The position numbers were made by a program, and so were the translations under genes. From Rhododendron vialii (taxonomy: Eukaryota > Streptophyta > Magnoliopsida > Ericales > Ericaceae): a stretch of DNA of 64,000 nucleotides. Of this stretch, positions 32,686-45,597 are shown piece by piece (position 1 is the stretch's first letter; the number at the start of each line of letters is the position of its first letter). Where the stretch lies: the NCBI RefSeq assembly GCF_030253575.1, contig NC_080562.1, positions 31,885,852 to 31,949,851 on the forward strand. Reading direction: 5' to 3'. The notes under the pieces were generated by a model. That model ran no database searches. It worked only from the letters and a program-made list of their open reading frames with translations, and had not been told where the DNA came from.

Positions 32686-32961
32686 CTAATTGGGACCCCA
32701 ACAGCTCAAGTACATGACTTTTCTCAACGACTCCTCCGATTGCTTCGCCTCCTCTCCTCCCCTCACTCTGCTCGCAGACGCGGCCACCGCCGGAGATTGT
32801 GAAGAGAGGTTCTTGGCCTGAGAAAAGGACCTGAGACTGGCCTTGGCGTGATGATGTACCGACCTCATGGTGTAGTTCCATCTACAGAATCCCTGATCTT
32901 TCAAAGCCTCCACAGCTCCGACGCTGGCGGCAGCAATCCAAGCTCTGCTCGTTGAACTCAT
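32686..32961 (-). CDS. Wound-induced (WIP, DUF3774) small protein, copy A
   Basis: Intact single-exon 91-aa protein. It has the family landmarks: SRAWIAAASVG (residues 5-15), VEALKDQGFCRWNYTMRSVH, a variable Ser/Ala-rich linker, and the invariant C-terminus SLRKVMYLSCWGPN. Members of this plant family are induced by wounding, and Arabidopsis relatives belong to the core low-oxygen response. The biochemical role is not established. It differs from copy B at four residues or so. A TATA box lies 128 bp upstream of the ATG. Confidence 0.9.
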   Translation of the reverse strand: MSSTSRAWIAAASVGAVEALKDQGFCRWNYTMRSVHHHAKASLRSFSQAKNLSSQSPAVAASASRVRGGEEAKQSEESLRKVMYLSCWGPN

Positions 32962-33088
32962 GATCTTGTTTGATTTCTTGGTTTGAAGAATTTGGTAAGC
33001 AAATAGTGTTTAAACAAGAGTGAAACTTGAAGTAGTAAATGTGAATGTGTTGTGTAGCAGATGAGATGGTAGTGTTCATGGAGATGCG

Positions 33089-33097
33089 TATATATAT
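33089..33097 (-). promoter_or_regulatory. TATA box of WIP copy A
   Basis: TATATATAT, 128 bp before the ATG, conserved with its flanks (GGAGATGCGTATATATATGGG) in copy B. Confidence 0.55.
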
Positions 33098-34299
33098 GGG
33101 AAATCAGCTAATCAAGAAGTGAAAGGAAACCAGAGGCGGGCGTTCTTTGTTTTCTAGCTTTTTGGTGGTGGTTTGGACTGTGAAATACGGGGGCGTGTGA
33201 TGGGTTGATGGTGATGCGCCAACAGACTTGGGGTTCAATTATTAAACAATCCATTTTCTGCCGAAGTTTGGGAAGAAAACCGCTGCTCCAAGAGGAGGAG
33301 TTGGAGTGGGCGTGTTGGGTAGGTGTCGTATGGGGGAGAAGTTGGAGAATAGGGACTAGATGCATAATTATCCGAACACAATCTCTCACATATATGTGAA
33401 TTTCGTGTGTTATATGTATGTGAGACTCACGTGTATGTGAAGAATTGTGTTTGGAATCTTTGGATGATTGTGATGATTGTGCACCTAGTATTTTTGATTG
33501 TTAGCCCACGGGGAAGTTTATCATGAATTTGAATAACACATTGGTATAGAATTCACACGGGCGAATCCAACATGAATGTGTGATTCAGATTCGTGTTCAA
33601 TTTTGTCCCAAGGACACTGAATATCTTCGCTGTATATAGGTGGATTTGATATTTGGGGATGGTTTCTCCGCACTCCTCTTGAGGAGAAATTTTGGATGCA
33701 AATAGGTATGGCTTACATGGTACCCGACGTGTACATTTTGGCCGTCCAAAAATACAACCAGAAGATCCGAATTGAAACACTTTTCCTTTTTTTGAATTGC
33801 AATAGCTAATTTTTTTTAACCCTATTAAAGGAGATATTTTCTTACATTGCCTTTGTTGGAGTTGGACACAAGATTCAGGATTTTCTTAAATTACATCCAA
33901 TACAAAATGGGATAGACAAAAAAAGATTAGTAAATCATATGAGAGCGATATGAGATTAATTTTGTATCATTTAGATTATAGCTAGTGGTTAATGTAGAGA
34001 TGATACTCGTGGAAACCCGAACCACGTCTACCTGGATAGCAACAAATATTTATTATACAAATCGCGACGATGTAGTGACCCACACGTTTTTCCTCTACTG
34101 TTGGATTTGCAAAATATTTTTGTTGCATAAATCTCCACCCTTTATTTGACCCTTGGTATTTTCGTAAATATTTTGCATTTTCTGAAATAAATGGTTGAGT
34201 ACTTTCATATGCAAATAATGTTACTGGTTAGATATGGGGAAGTATACATTGACCCATAAAAATATAAATAAATCTATAATACAATTCGCAACGATGTGG

Positions 34300-35005
<706 letters not shown>

Positions 35006-35303
35006 GCCAGTTCTTTGTTCCCTCTTCATGTTGTTTAGAAAAATTGGGAGTTGGAGTTAAGATTTATTTTTTGATTGGGTTTATCATATTTTGGTTAGTG
35101 CTCTTTTCTTCAAAACATATTTCCATCAAAACATTGGTTAGTGTTGTATTATAGCACGATTTATGTAGTTAGGTAGGTAGAGTTAGATTCTATTATGGAC
35201 TAATAAAATTGTCGATTGTTGACTATGGAAAGTAAAAAAAAAGAGTTAGTTTTCTTATTCTTATTTTGTTTGACTCTCTCTCTTTTCTTTTCTTTTTTGT
35301 TCA

Positions 35304-35640
35304 GAATTACAGGATGAATAGTGGGAATGAAATTAATATGGTTCCAGTGACTGAACGAGTGGATACGCATGAGGATGCTCATGCTCAAGTTGTAGTCGAA
35401 GAGCAAAATATACAAATTCACCCACAAATTGGTAAGCTATAATTTTGGGTCTATATTATTCGAATAAACTGCAAATTTTTTTTTTTATAGATGAAGAAAT
35501 AAACTGTGATTTTAAGTCTGTAAATAAACTACAACTTTTTTATAGATGAAGAAATAAACTGTGATTTTAAGTCTACTCACATTGAAAAATACATGGCTCC
35601 ATGAGGATGCTCAGGTTGAAGTTAAAGAGCAAAATATACA
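35304..35640 (+). other. Exon-like segment with partial tandem duplicate
   Basis: An acceptor-like TTGTTCAG (35297-35304) precedes an open stretch reading MNSGNEINMVPVTERVDTHE then DAHAQVVVEEQNIQIHPQI, ending at GGTAAGC (about 35431). A second copy of the latter half (EDAQVEVKEQNIQIHPQI, about 35600-35660) ends at the same GGTAAGC. The intervening DNA is also partly duplicated (ATAGATGAAGAAATAAACTG twice). Not recognised as a known family. It may be an exon of an unidentified plus-strand gene. Confidence 0.35.
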
Positions 35641-36195
35641 AATTCACCCACAAATTGGTAAGCTGTGATTTCTAGTCTACATTATTTGAATAATCTCCAC
35701 CCTTTATTAAACCTTGGCATTTTGGTAAATACTTTGTATTTTCTAGAATAAATGGTTGAGTAATGAATTTTTCAGTTTTGGTAATGTTTTTTTTTTTTTC
35801 TCCCTGTTTTGGTAATGATTTTTTTTCCAAAGAGAGATATTGCTGGTAAGGAATGCATGTATTTTTTTCAGTTTTGGTAATGAATTCTAAACTAAATGCA
35901 GTTTTGCTAGTAATGACCGAATTTTTATTGGTTAGCTTTGTTCATTACCATTTTCATATCAACTCGGTTTGAAAATATCAATTAGTTTTTTCAATGATCG
36001 AATTTTTAATGACCGAATTTTTCTACAATGTCACATTCATTGTCCGAATTTTTATTCTCATTGTTTGTTCACACTTTACTTATCATGATCAAATAATTAT
36101 TTTATTTATCCACACTTTACTTATCGTGATCAAATAATTTATTCATTTGTAATCTACTCGAATAATTTATTCATTTGTAATCTACTCGAATTTGT

Positions 36196-37345
36196 AGGAT
36201 TGGAATAAGAAGGGCAAATACAACAAGACTACTTCGATATGGAATAATAATAAGGTAACTTTTAGTCGCCATTCCGTGTGTCACACCATCATGAAGTCTT
36301 ATGTTCATGATCTCTCTGGTATGTTTCCATCAAGTTTGCTCAGATTTGAACATAAGAATTATGGTTTCCGGTTTCATTTCTGTGCCAACAGTGGCTATGC
36401 ATATCTTTGTTTGCTAGGCGAATAATGCACTTTTTTAAATCGGTGTGTGTGTCCATAAGAAAAGCACACTAGGGATTGTGCAAGTACTTATTTGATTGAT
36501 CGGCAAATTCGTTATCTTAATTAATAAGAATGAAATTGTTGTCATTGCTTTGGGTGACTCTTCTTTTTGCTCTTGATGTGCCTTTTTTTCTTTTCTTGGT
36601 TAGTTGGTTTGTAGAATGACACCATTTTTTTTTCCTATATGGAGTATAGATAGTTTGGGTGGTGGTTACTATTGGGGTTGCCGCATGCTAGGGGTTGACA
36701 GCTTACTTCATGTTTTATTGTATCATCAAGTTGTAAAGCCTAATTCTGAATGTTTCCAAGTGAATTTTGCTTGGATTCTTTCATTAGCAAGTAATCGATC
36801 TGTGAGTGCTGAAATGTTGGATTCATTAAAAAAGCTTCAGGATAACTAAAATTCCTTGGCATATTCACCTCCCAGTTTTTAGTATAAAATTGTACAGTTC
36901 TAGCCCCTATCCAGGGATAGAATTAAAAAAAATAGATTTTTATTATTATATATAATTCAAAGATCGTTAATGATACGATTATGTTGTGTAAGGAAAATCT
37001 ACCATCAAGAAAATCATGTGGGGCAACAGAGTACCGCTATAGATAACAAAGAACAAAGAGCGCGCTATCCGGTCATTGAGTTAAGTTTCAGGGAGAATTC
37101 AGTGAGAAACTTCAACCATAAAACTTTATTGCTTAGCTTTCCAATGAGTCTTCTGTGTAACCGTAAAACTTTTGATCTTTTTTCTCCTTTTGATGTTTAG
37201 GATTGACTTAAGAACTGGCGTGGAGCTATCTCAATGCCACGTCGATGTCCTTCCCTTCATCCTATTTGACCACCATCATGGCAATTGACAAGGTTTTAGA
37301 CAGGGAAACCAAGTTGAAGATTTTCCTAAAATTTGCAGACGGGGT
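36196..37345 (+). other. Further exon-like pieces of an unidentified plus-strand locus
   Basis: An open stretch after TTTGTAG (to 36198) reads WNKKGKYNKTTSIWNNNKVT then FSRHSVCHTIMKSYVHDLSG. Near 37242 an ATG opens MSFPSSYLTTIMAIDKVLDR then ETKLKIFLKFADG, ending at GGTGAGT (37345). Both have plausible splice borders but no family I recognise. Between them is A/T-rich DNA with short ORFs only. They may belong with the 35304 exon. Confidence 0.25.
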
Positions 37346-37870
37346 GAGTGGCTTGCAAATTATGATTGTTGCTCTGCTAGATTAGGATTCATTTAGTTGG
37401 GTTCATATTATAATTCAACCAATTCTCGGTTCGGCCACTTCTTTATGTTTCAAGGATTAGGAACTAATCTTTTTTGTGAAAAGAGTAGATGTTAATTGTG
37501 ATGTTAGAGTAAGGGTTAGAAACCTTCTATTTTCCACTAATTAATACACACACACACACTTCCTCTATATTTATCGTAACTGCCTATCCATGCTACTAAG
37601 TTTGTTTTCCGGCAAGGATTTATCACACTCCAAGGAACCATATATCCATTTAGTAGCCAACAAATTTGAAAAACAATTGATTGTTTGGTAGGTTTTTTTC
37701 CCTTCATTTTTACAATCTCATTTTGTTGGATTCCTCCTTTCAAAAAATATCACCTTTTTTGGCAGTTGGCAATCCATGCCGAACACACCATGCTAACAGT
37801 GGAAGTCTAAATAAGTGGTTGTCTTCTTAATAGTTGTTGGCTAAAGCAAAATCAAGAGCGGGATAAAATG
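37346..37870. other. Intergenic DNA
   Basis: No gene seen. A short CA repeat lies at 37544-37558. Confidence 0.4.
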
Positions 37871-38315
37871 CAAGGGGTACAATTATTTTACGTTTGGAGT
37901 TTCTCTATGCACATTCGAGGGGGTTACTGAGCTACGATGTTATGTTTGTATATACTCTATAATGTCACATTCATTGTGTTCATAATGTTAAGCACGATTA
38001 GTTTGCTGACACCTAACTAAGGTTACTCGAAATTATATTGAATAACAATTTTTGGATCCGTGCCTTCAGGCACGAGAGCATTTAGGCACGGGCAAGGGGT
38101 ACAATTATTTTACGTTCGGAGTCTCTCTATGCACATTCGAGGGGGTTACTGAGCTATGATGTTATGTTTGTATATACTCTATAATGTCACATTCATTGTG
38201 TTCATAATGTTAAGCACGATCAGTTTGCTAACGCCTAACTAAGGTTACTCGAAATTATATTGAATAACAATTTTTGGATCCGTGCCTTCAGGCACGAGAG
38301 CATTCAGGCACGAGC
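37871..38315. repeat. Two tandem copies of a 222-bp unit
   Basis: CAAGGGGTACAATTATTTTA starts at 37871 and again at 38093. The two units agree almost throughout, including GGATCCGTGCCTTCAGGCACG near each end, itself a small palindrome. Confidence 0.85.
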
Positions 38316-38944
38316 ATTGTGCTAGCTAAACTCTCACACCTAGCTAAGGTCACTAGAAATCGAATAACAAATTCATCGCCCCGTGCCTGCAAGTCCTAGT
38401 ATATAATATAATATAATATAATTAGTATGTATATGATTAGTATACAAATCTCCGAAAACTTAAACAATTTTGATGTAATCTTATAAAAAATTGTATTTAT
38501 TCTACATTGTCATGTAAATTTTTTTCATTGATGGAAATAATCACATGAGTGTCACAATTAATTGTTGATTGAAAAATAAAACAATGTCATATACAATATA
38601 GGAATATAGTACAAAAGCTACACGATATGCTGAGCATATTTTTGAATGAAAAAACTTTCTTAAGTTGGCCCCCCTGGGTCTAAAATTCTGGATCCACCAC
38701 TGCCTGGGGCACCACATGACGGTGCTGCAACACCCTTCTCCACCATACATTTTATACATCCATGATAAAGTGTATGAACCTTACATGAATGTGACGAGGA
38801 ACTGAGGAAGAATGCTGGGGTACCAAGCGGTAATACAGCCGCGAAGACCACTGAATTACTCAGTCACAACCTTTCAAGTGAGGTCCACGATATGAACGTC
38901 CAAAGCCACTTTGGTAAAGCACTTAAAAGTAATCCAACTTTATA

Positions 38945-40680
38945 CACCACTGAGCTCAAAAAGTTTCCCCCTAATAATTAGCAAGTTTGTGGCTTTCTTG
39001 CACCCCACCCCACAAAGGTTACAATTGAATCTATCCTGAGAAAGAGGGGGAAAAAAAGATATAGACACACATTCAGTACACACTCATTTTCACGTGGATA
39101 TATATTTTATGCTGTGTCTGTAGCATTCCTGATCAAAAATAAGGCAGCACTAAGATTCAAAAATTCTTGGATCGTTTGGATCTTCTCCTCATGCATTAGT
39201 ATTTGATCTAACAAAGTTACCCAACAAATTCATGTGGACAATATGCGGGAAATAGTCGGGTGGGGGGAACAGGTAGTTATACACAAAATTATCCGTATTC
39301 CTAGTCTTGGACACAAAAAAGAGTTCCACATCGATCCCACTGGAAATGTAATATTTGCTTAAGCATTTATCAAAAAAGCAAGATGGCCAGGAGGTGGAAC
39401 ATATGTTCCATCAAGATAGTAGACTTCAGCACCAGCAGATAGAATCCCTGAGAGGAGCAAAGACATGTTAATTTAACCTAAGGATAACCCCACTGTAACA
39501 ATTATCTACTTAAAGAAAGCAGTTCAATTCAACTAATGTAATATATTCGCCACAGGACACAAATTATTTAACTACAATTAACCACCACTTGCCATGATCA
39601 TACTCTTTTCAAGCTGCCTGAAAGATATGATCCTCCACTCTTATTGCCTTTTGACTATTAAATCAGGTATTTGTCATTTTACAACAAGGACTTAGTACCT
39701 GTTTTGGTCACCCATGGAAATGCAGAATCTATCTTGGTAAGTATCTAGAAGCAGCCATGAGCCATAACAGAGAATGGAATCCTTAGAAAACTCATAATCA
39801 TCAACAAACATCACATGGGGAGCTCAGACCCAGAAATTATGCACCAAATGAAATACAAACCTGTTTTTAGAAACCTGTATTCAACATAACCACATGGAGT
39901 TTTCGACGGATGTCCCAAACACAGCTTAAGAATACGGATTATCTAATTTTATACGACGGATAGGATTTCACCAGTTCTGGGATTAGTATAAGATTAGTGC
40001 AGAATATAAGCTAGTGGATCTAGATATCAATCCACATCCCACTATTCAACCCAATTAAGTAACATTAAAAGAAGATTCTTCTCGCAACCAAATCTCCTAC
40101 TAAGCAGCACAGTCTGATGAGATTAGCAAGCAACAAAAGATTATTTATCTTGGAACTAAATCTCCAACTAAGCACTTATCCAAATTGTCTCCTTTTTAGC
40201 GGTCATGTCGTTTAAAAATCAACTAGTTGCTGAACATTAGTAGTAGTGGTAGCCCAATGAGAATATATAATCCAACTTGGGAGTCCCAATTTACACCAGC
40301 AAGGAATTGAGATGTTTCCCATAGCATGTTCACAGCTTAACTGTCTGTTTTGTGTGATTTTGCCTGCTATGGTGCCTAGTATCTGTTGGGAATTTAACAC
40401 ACAATCATCATAAAATGCTAAACAATTAAGATACGGCATGAAACTTTAAAATTGCAGTCATAGTCAGTAAGATATGGAGTATTAGATAGTTGGAGTAAGG
40501 ATAATAGGCTGTGAGATCCCTGGAAGGTCGCTGTCCTAAAACCGTATTCGCCTGTGTTATGGGATATGTTTTCCCCTTGTTTTTGTTGTTTGAGTTTTCT
40601 TGATTCCGTTGTTGGTGTCTGTCTGGCTTCCAATGGTAGATTCCCTCTTCGTGGTTTGTTTGGTTGCTAAACAATTAACT
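38945..40680 (-). pseudogene. Unrecognised pseudogene of segment B
   Basis: The same exon-like peptides as in segment A: CEHAMGNISIPCWCKLGLP, DSILCYGSWLLLDTYQDRFC and EVYYLDGTYVPPPGHLAFL, followed by the shared TAA. The first block between 39060 and 39350 has small deletions relative to A. Family unknown. Confidence 0.4.
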
Positions 40681-40946
40681 TACCGGAAACCATAAAAAAC
40701 TATATCGACTACAAAGTACCATATGATATGGAGTAAAAATTATTTTAAAAGCAGAATAAGATAACGTAACTAGCCAATTTAGCAACATACTGTTCTAGAA
40801 AAAAATAAGCACTTATTGGAACCAAAGGCAGGTGGGTAAGAGCATTGAGGATTTCGGGGAAGGGGCCGGGGTTGAGTTGAAGACTGACAATAGTTGTAGC
40901 AATGGGGTAGGGCTTTCGTTCTTATCGCTTCGATTCCGATCTAAAT

Positions 40947-41515
40947 CAGTGGCGGCTCCAGAAAAACTAAGAAGAGTGTTCAAAATCTTTAATAATTTTA
41001 AAAATCACAATTGTATATCAATAAAATTTATCTATAATGCCACTCAAAAATAGGAAAGTATACTATCTCTGTGTTACAAAAAGTTAGTCTATTACGAAAA
41101 GACATGCAATGGATCAAAACATAAAGTTTTATCCAAAAATTGCATGTATATTGCACGTATGTAGTGGATTAACTTTTTGGGACAAATGAGCTAGTATATT
41201 ATAATTTTCGTCGACGCTATTTCATATTTTGAAACTGTTGCATAATACCCTCATTATCAACGATCAAACACAACTCTCAATGTACGTAACCAATCAATTA
41301 TTCATTACTGATCTCTCATCGATTGGACAATTATTCATTCGATTGATTTGTTGGCTGGGTATTCAAATATTTTTGGGTTAGGTGTTCAAATAATTTTGGG
41401 TTGGGTGTTCAAGAAAGAGATAAACTAAAATTAAACTAAACATATTACGTATAAGCTTAACAAAAAAAAAAAGGACGTTCAAGTGACCACCTTGGTTGCT
41501 ATGCAGAGCCGCCTC
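40947..41515. mobile_element. hAT-like element, degraded, B only
   Basis: CAGTGGCGGCTCCAG at the left resembles the complement of GCAGAGCCGCCTCAG at the right, the CAGTGGCGGA-type terminus of hAT relatives of the 20683 element. A likely Stowaway remnant sits inside (41055-41199, TACTATCTCTGTGTTAC ... ATGAGCTAGTA). Absent from segment A. Confidence 0.5.
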
Positions 41516-42189
41516 AGAGAATAACTGTCTATTTTTCTTTCTCAAGCGAGTAATCCTTCACAAACTAAGTGTAAATCCGGAAAATACACTTGGTATGCAT
41601 TCTTCAGCAGATGCAAACCCTTGAGTACCTAACTTCAGCAAGTATGTACTCCTAATATATAACCATGTATCCTTCTTTTCTTATTTTTGCGGAAGTGGTT
41701 TATAAGCTTACAAGACTTTTTAGGCCTATTGTACTCCTTTCGTACTTTTGATAATTACTTTTACTTCTCTTTAGGATTATAGTACATTTTATGTTAAGTG
41801 ATTGTACTTTTGCAAATTTACACACAAATGGTAATTTCCTCTTTAACTAACCACCGACACACCTTTATATATATGAACAGCGAGCTCCCAATAAATAAGA
41901 ACTCGGCATTAAACGGCTTTAATTATAGGGTTGAATTTGACAGTGTGTTGTTAAAAAGATTGTAAATACAAATAACGATTTAGGGTAAGCTTCAGGTATT
42001 AAAAGTTAGGGCCAAGCAGATTGTTGCGGATAATATCAGCAGAACTCAGAAAGAGAACAATAGCTGAATTTGTTCTTTGATGCAGAATTAAATGAGTATT
42101 CCATGGCTTTGTATAGACCTTAGAGAACTCTTCTCCTAGACTTTCGAACTCCCCCGCAAGAATCTTGAGAGTACCCAACAAATACGGTA

Positions 42190-42429
42190 TTCCCTCCATC
42201 CCAATTTGTTTGTCCAATTATCGAAATACGTGTCTCTAAAAAATATACTTATATCTTAAACTTTATAATTTTTTTTTGATTTTGTATAATAAAACTAATT
42301 GAGATCTATCAAATAAGATCTATATTTCATATTAAAAGCATTACGAATTGAAAATTATAGCCATTTCTTTGAGAGGTTAAATGCTCTCAAAAAGTCAAAA
42401 ATGGGACAAACAAACCAGGACGGAGGGAG
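42190..42429. mobile_element. Stowaway-type MITE, B only
   Basis: A 240-bp element with inverted ends TTCCCTCCATCCC and GGGACA...GGACGGAGGGAG, flanked by TA (42188-42189, 42430-42431). Segment A has the unoccupied site ACAGTTATACG at about 31631. Confidence 0.85.
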
Positions 42430-43389
42430 TAATACGAAAGACTAGAAACACCTATTGAAAGTGTATATAAACAAGAAAAATCTGTTGTAAAGCAATCAAA
42501 ATTAAGTGTCCCAAGTGGATTCAGTCCCAAATTAAGTGACTATTTCCTGACATCTGTAATGCATTAGGCATACAGTCCCTGGATTAGTGTGTCATTAATA
42601 TGGTTTGAAGATAACGACAAACAAAGACCTACTCGAATTTGTTTCTTTTATCGGCCAACAGGCAACATGTCCAAGTTCCAAACAAGTTAGAAATATAGTA
42701 AAGCAAGATCAAAGTGTTTCAGATCGAACTGAAGATCAGACTTTTCTGGAGATATAATCAAATTTGGTTACTACTGGAGCCCTATCATTCCACAAATCAT
42801 GAACATAAATAGCGTCTCTATGACAATATGCCTATCATGACTTTCAACCACTATATCAGCACATAAAGATATAGCAGAGGATGTAACATTTCATTGGGAT
42901 GCCCTAAAATTCATTATGTGTTCCTGTGAAAGTCCAAATAATAAACATGAAACTGGTTGCCCCAATGAGAGACAAGGTTTTTATTTTTATTTTTTTTTCA
43001 GTTGTGTTTTTTCTAGTGAAGTCTAATTTTGCATGCATACATCAAATGCGATTTCTGCAGAAAGGGTAACTTTTCACTTATGAAAGCTTAACACCTTATT
43101 ATGGTTATGAAAATATTTCTATCGACAAGTAAGAAGGCAAGAACCAAAAATCGAGTATCAAAATTGACAAACGAAAAGAGATATCTGTTTTACCTTTCAG
43201 CAAACCACCTTGAGCACTTCTACAATTTAAGGATTACTGCCACTTTCCTTAGAAACAAGAGGACGCAACACTAATTTCCTCATTACTTTCTGGAAAAGCC
43301 AAAGAGGCGAAATAATGTTCAAAAGCAAGGTATAATAAGCAAATTCCACAAGGATAACCAATAAATGAGATTCGAAAAAGTTTGGAGAA

Positions 43390-43700
43390 CTCACCCATTC
43401 ATCTATAACAAGTCCTTCCCCAACAACGGTGCATGGGCCTGTCTTCTAGAGGCCGTTTACGTGCCTCAATAGCAGTCTCAGCCTCAACTAATTGTCGATT
43501 AAGGTTATCCAAGGCCTATACAGTAATGCAACACAATATAAGAAACAAATTACAAAGCCCTTACGCAGACATGACAAATAAGGAGATCATTTTGGGAAAA
43601 TTACATGAATGCCAATATAGTCTTTACTTACAGGGCAACGACACTCAGGGTCAAGAAAACCGACTCGCAGTATCTTCCCAACTTCGACTTGATCCCTTTG
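43390..43700 (-). pseudogene. Two-exon gene fragment, first tandem copy
   Basis: On the minus strand, exon 1 at about 43630-43700 is followed by exon 2 at about 43396-43516, which opens after a TATAG acceptor and reads ALDNLNRQLVEAETAIEARK. The second copy shows the fuller end TVVGEGLVIDEW before GTGAGT. In this copy a few extra bases (ATGCA) near 43428 break the frame. Family not recognised. Confidence 0.4.
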
Positions 43701-44369
43701 CCCATCAAAACAACATAAAATTGCAAAATTGCAAATTTTTTAAAACTCATGCGTAGTTGATGTTCTAATTGCAGCCATACACAATCAAACTCTACGGGAA
43801 TAGGATTAAGAGCAATTACCATTTTCGAACTCGTCAAAAGACTGCATTTGAGTATGGATTATTACTTCAGCAGAAAGCAAGTTTTTTTTTGATAAGTACA
43901 CAAAGCAAGTTTTGAATCTGATTCTAAACATATTCACGTTATTGTCATAGTTTTGAATCGCGATACCCATTTTGCAGTCACTGTGATGAGGTTTACTGGT
44001 CCATTTCTTAGACTTGAACACATTCTTCAATCTGAGTCAGGCAATGACCCATTTTGCAGTCGTCATAGTTTTGAATCGCGATACCCATTTTGCAGTCACT
44101 GTGATGAGGTTTACTGGTCCATTTCTTAGACTTGAACACATTCTTCAATCTGAGTCAGGCAATCCATTTTGCAGTCACCGTGATGAGGTTTACGGGTCCA
44201 TTTCTTAGACTTGAACACATTTCTTAGAAACAAGAGGACACAACACTAATTTCCTCATTACTTTCTGGAAAAGCCAAAGAAGCGAAATAATGTTCAAAAG
44301 CAAGGTATAATAAGCAAATTCCACAAGGTTAATCGATAAATTAGAATCGAAAAAGTTTGGAGAACTCAC

Positions 44370-44680
44370 CCATTCATCTATAACAAGTCCTTCCCCAACA
44401 ACGGTGGGCCTTTCTTCTGGAGGCCGTTTGCCGTTTACATGCCTCAATAGCAGCCTCAGCCTCAACTAATTGTCGATTAAGGTTATCCAAGGCCTATACA
44501 GTAATAATATAAGAAACAAATTACAAAGCCATTAAGCGGACATGACAAATAAGATCATTTTTGGAAAATTCCATGAATGCCAATATAGTCTTTACTTACC
44601 GGGCAAGGACACTCAGGGTCAAGAAACTCGCAGTATCTTCCCAACTTCGACTTGATCCCTTTGCCCATCAAAACAACATA
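44370..44680 (-). pseudogene. Two-exon gene fragment, second tandem copy
   Basis: Exon 1 (about 44600-44668) reads GKGIKSKLGRYCEFLDPECP with a GTAAGTAAAG donor after it. Exon 2 (about 44370-44494) reads ALDNLNRQLVEAEAAIEACK, then shifts frame at a short insertion, and ends VVGEGLVIDEW before GTGAGT. The clean splice borders suggest a fragment of a once-real gene. Not identified. Confidence 0.4.
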
Positions 44681-45597
44681 AAATTGCAAATTTTTTAAAA
44701 CTCATGCGTAGAAGATGTTCTAATTGCAGCCATACACAATCAAACTCTACGGGAATAGGATTAAGAGCAATTACCATTTTTGAACTCGTCAAAAGACTGC
44801 ATTTGAGTATGGATTATTACTTCAGCACAAAGCAAGTTTTGAATCTGAGTCAAGCAATGACCCATTTTGCAGTCACCGTGATGGGGTTTACTGGTCCATT
44901 TCTTAGACTTGAACACATTCTTCAATCTGAAGACTTCACTCGGAAGTCGGATCCATCTGTTCGATGAATCAGTTTGCTAGTTTTGACCCAAAAAAAGTAC
45001 TGCTATGTTGAATCAGTACTGCCATTTCTATGTTTGTATTTGCTTGAACACATTCTTCAATCAACTTGAACACATTCTTCAATCTGAATCAGTACACTGC
45101 CATTTCTAAGTTTTTATTAGCTACTGGCCTGCTGCCATGTTGTAGAGCATGTCCGGTAGAACAATCACAAAAAATCGCATTAAATTGATTGGATATCGTT
45201 CAATCAACATAATGTGTTGCATGATCCAGACTGATGAGTGAAGTGGGCTCGCAAAGAGCCCACAACGGCTCAAAGAGTCTAACCAGACCGTCCAGTCGCA
45301 TCCTATAGCCTCTCTAGTAATCTAAATTCCAAAGAACTTGTATTTCCATTTGTCGTATGGAACAAATTGACAGCCAAGAAATGCTTACAAAAAGCTGAAG
45401 CGAATCGATAGTAACCAAAGAAGAGCCAGAAATTCGAGGAAAAGACTGATTATCATTTACCAATAAATCCGAGGACATATTTCTACATTTAGTATTTACA
45501 TCAGATCGGATCGGGCGTCCGTTTTGCATCGAAACCCGAAAATCTCGAAGTTACTACTTCTCAGCCCAATTAATTGTTGGGTTTTTTACAGGATCAA

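Larger units (their letters stand above)
20750..34265 (+). repeat. Segmental duplication, copy A
   Basis: This segment matches copy B (38410-47125) in the same orientation over most of its length. It comprises hAT remnant, unknown minus-strand pseudogene, intergenic DNA, WIP gene and about 1.2 kb upstream of it. Divergence is moderate, by eye a few percent plus many small indels. A is longer because of the 7.6-kb Mutator-type element at 23420-31026. B has extra sequence at 40822-41520 and 42696-44858 plus a Stowaway. Confidence 0.85.
42696..44858. repeat. B-specific 2.1-kb block with an internal tandem duplication
   Basis: It is absent from A, where GTTAGAAATAAATGACCCATTTTG joins the two sides. 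A unit of about 640-760 bp (about 43200-43960 and 44220-44860) is present twice. Between the units, a repeat starting CCCATTTTGCAGTCACTGTG and ending ATTCTTCAATCTGAGTCAGG is reiterated (about 43969, 44085, 44165, then 44861). Confidence 0.75.

Noticed and set aside
33108-33389. A 93-codon minus-strand ORF upstream of WIP copy A, with a longer counterpart in B
   Set aside because: Its similarity between A and B follows from the segmental duplication. The frame ends differ and it has no known domain. Treated as promoter-side DNA.
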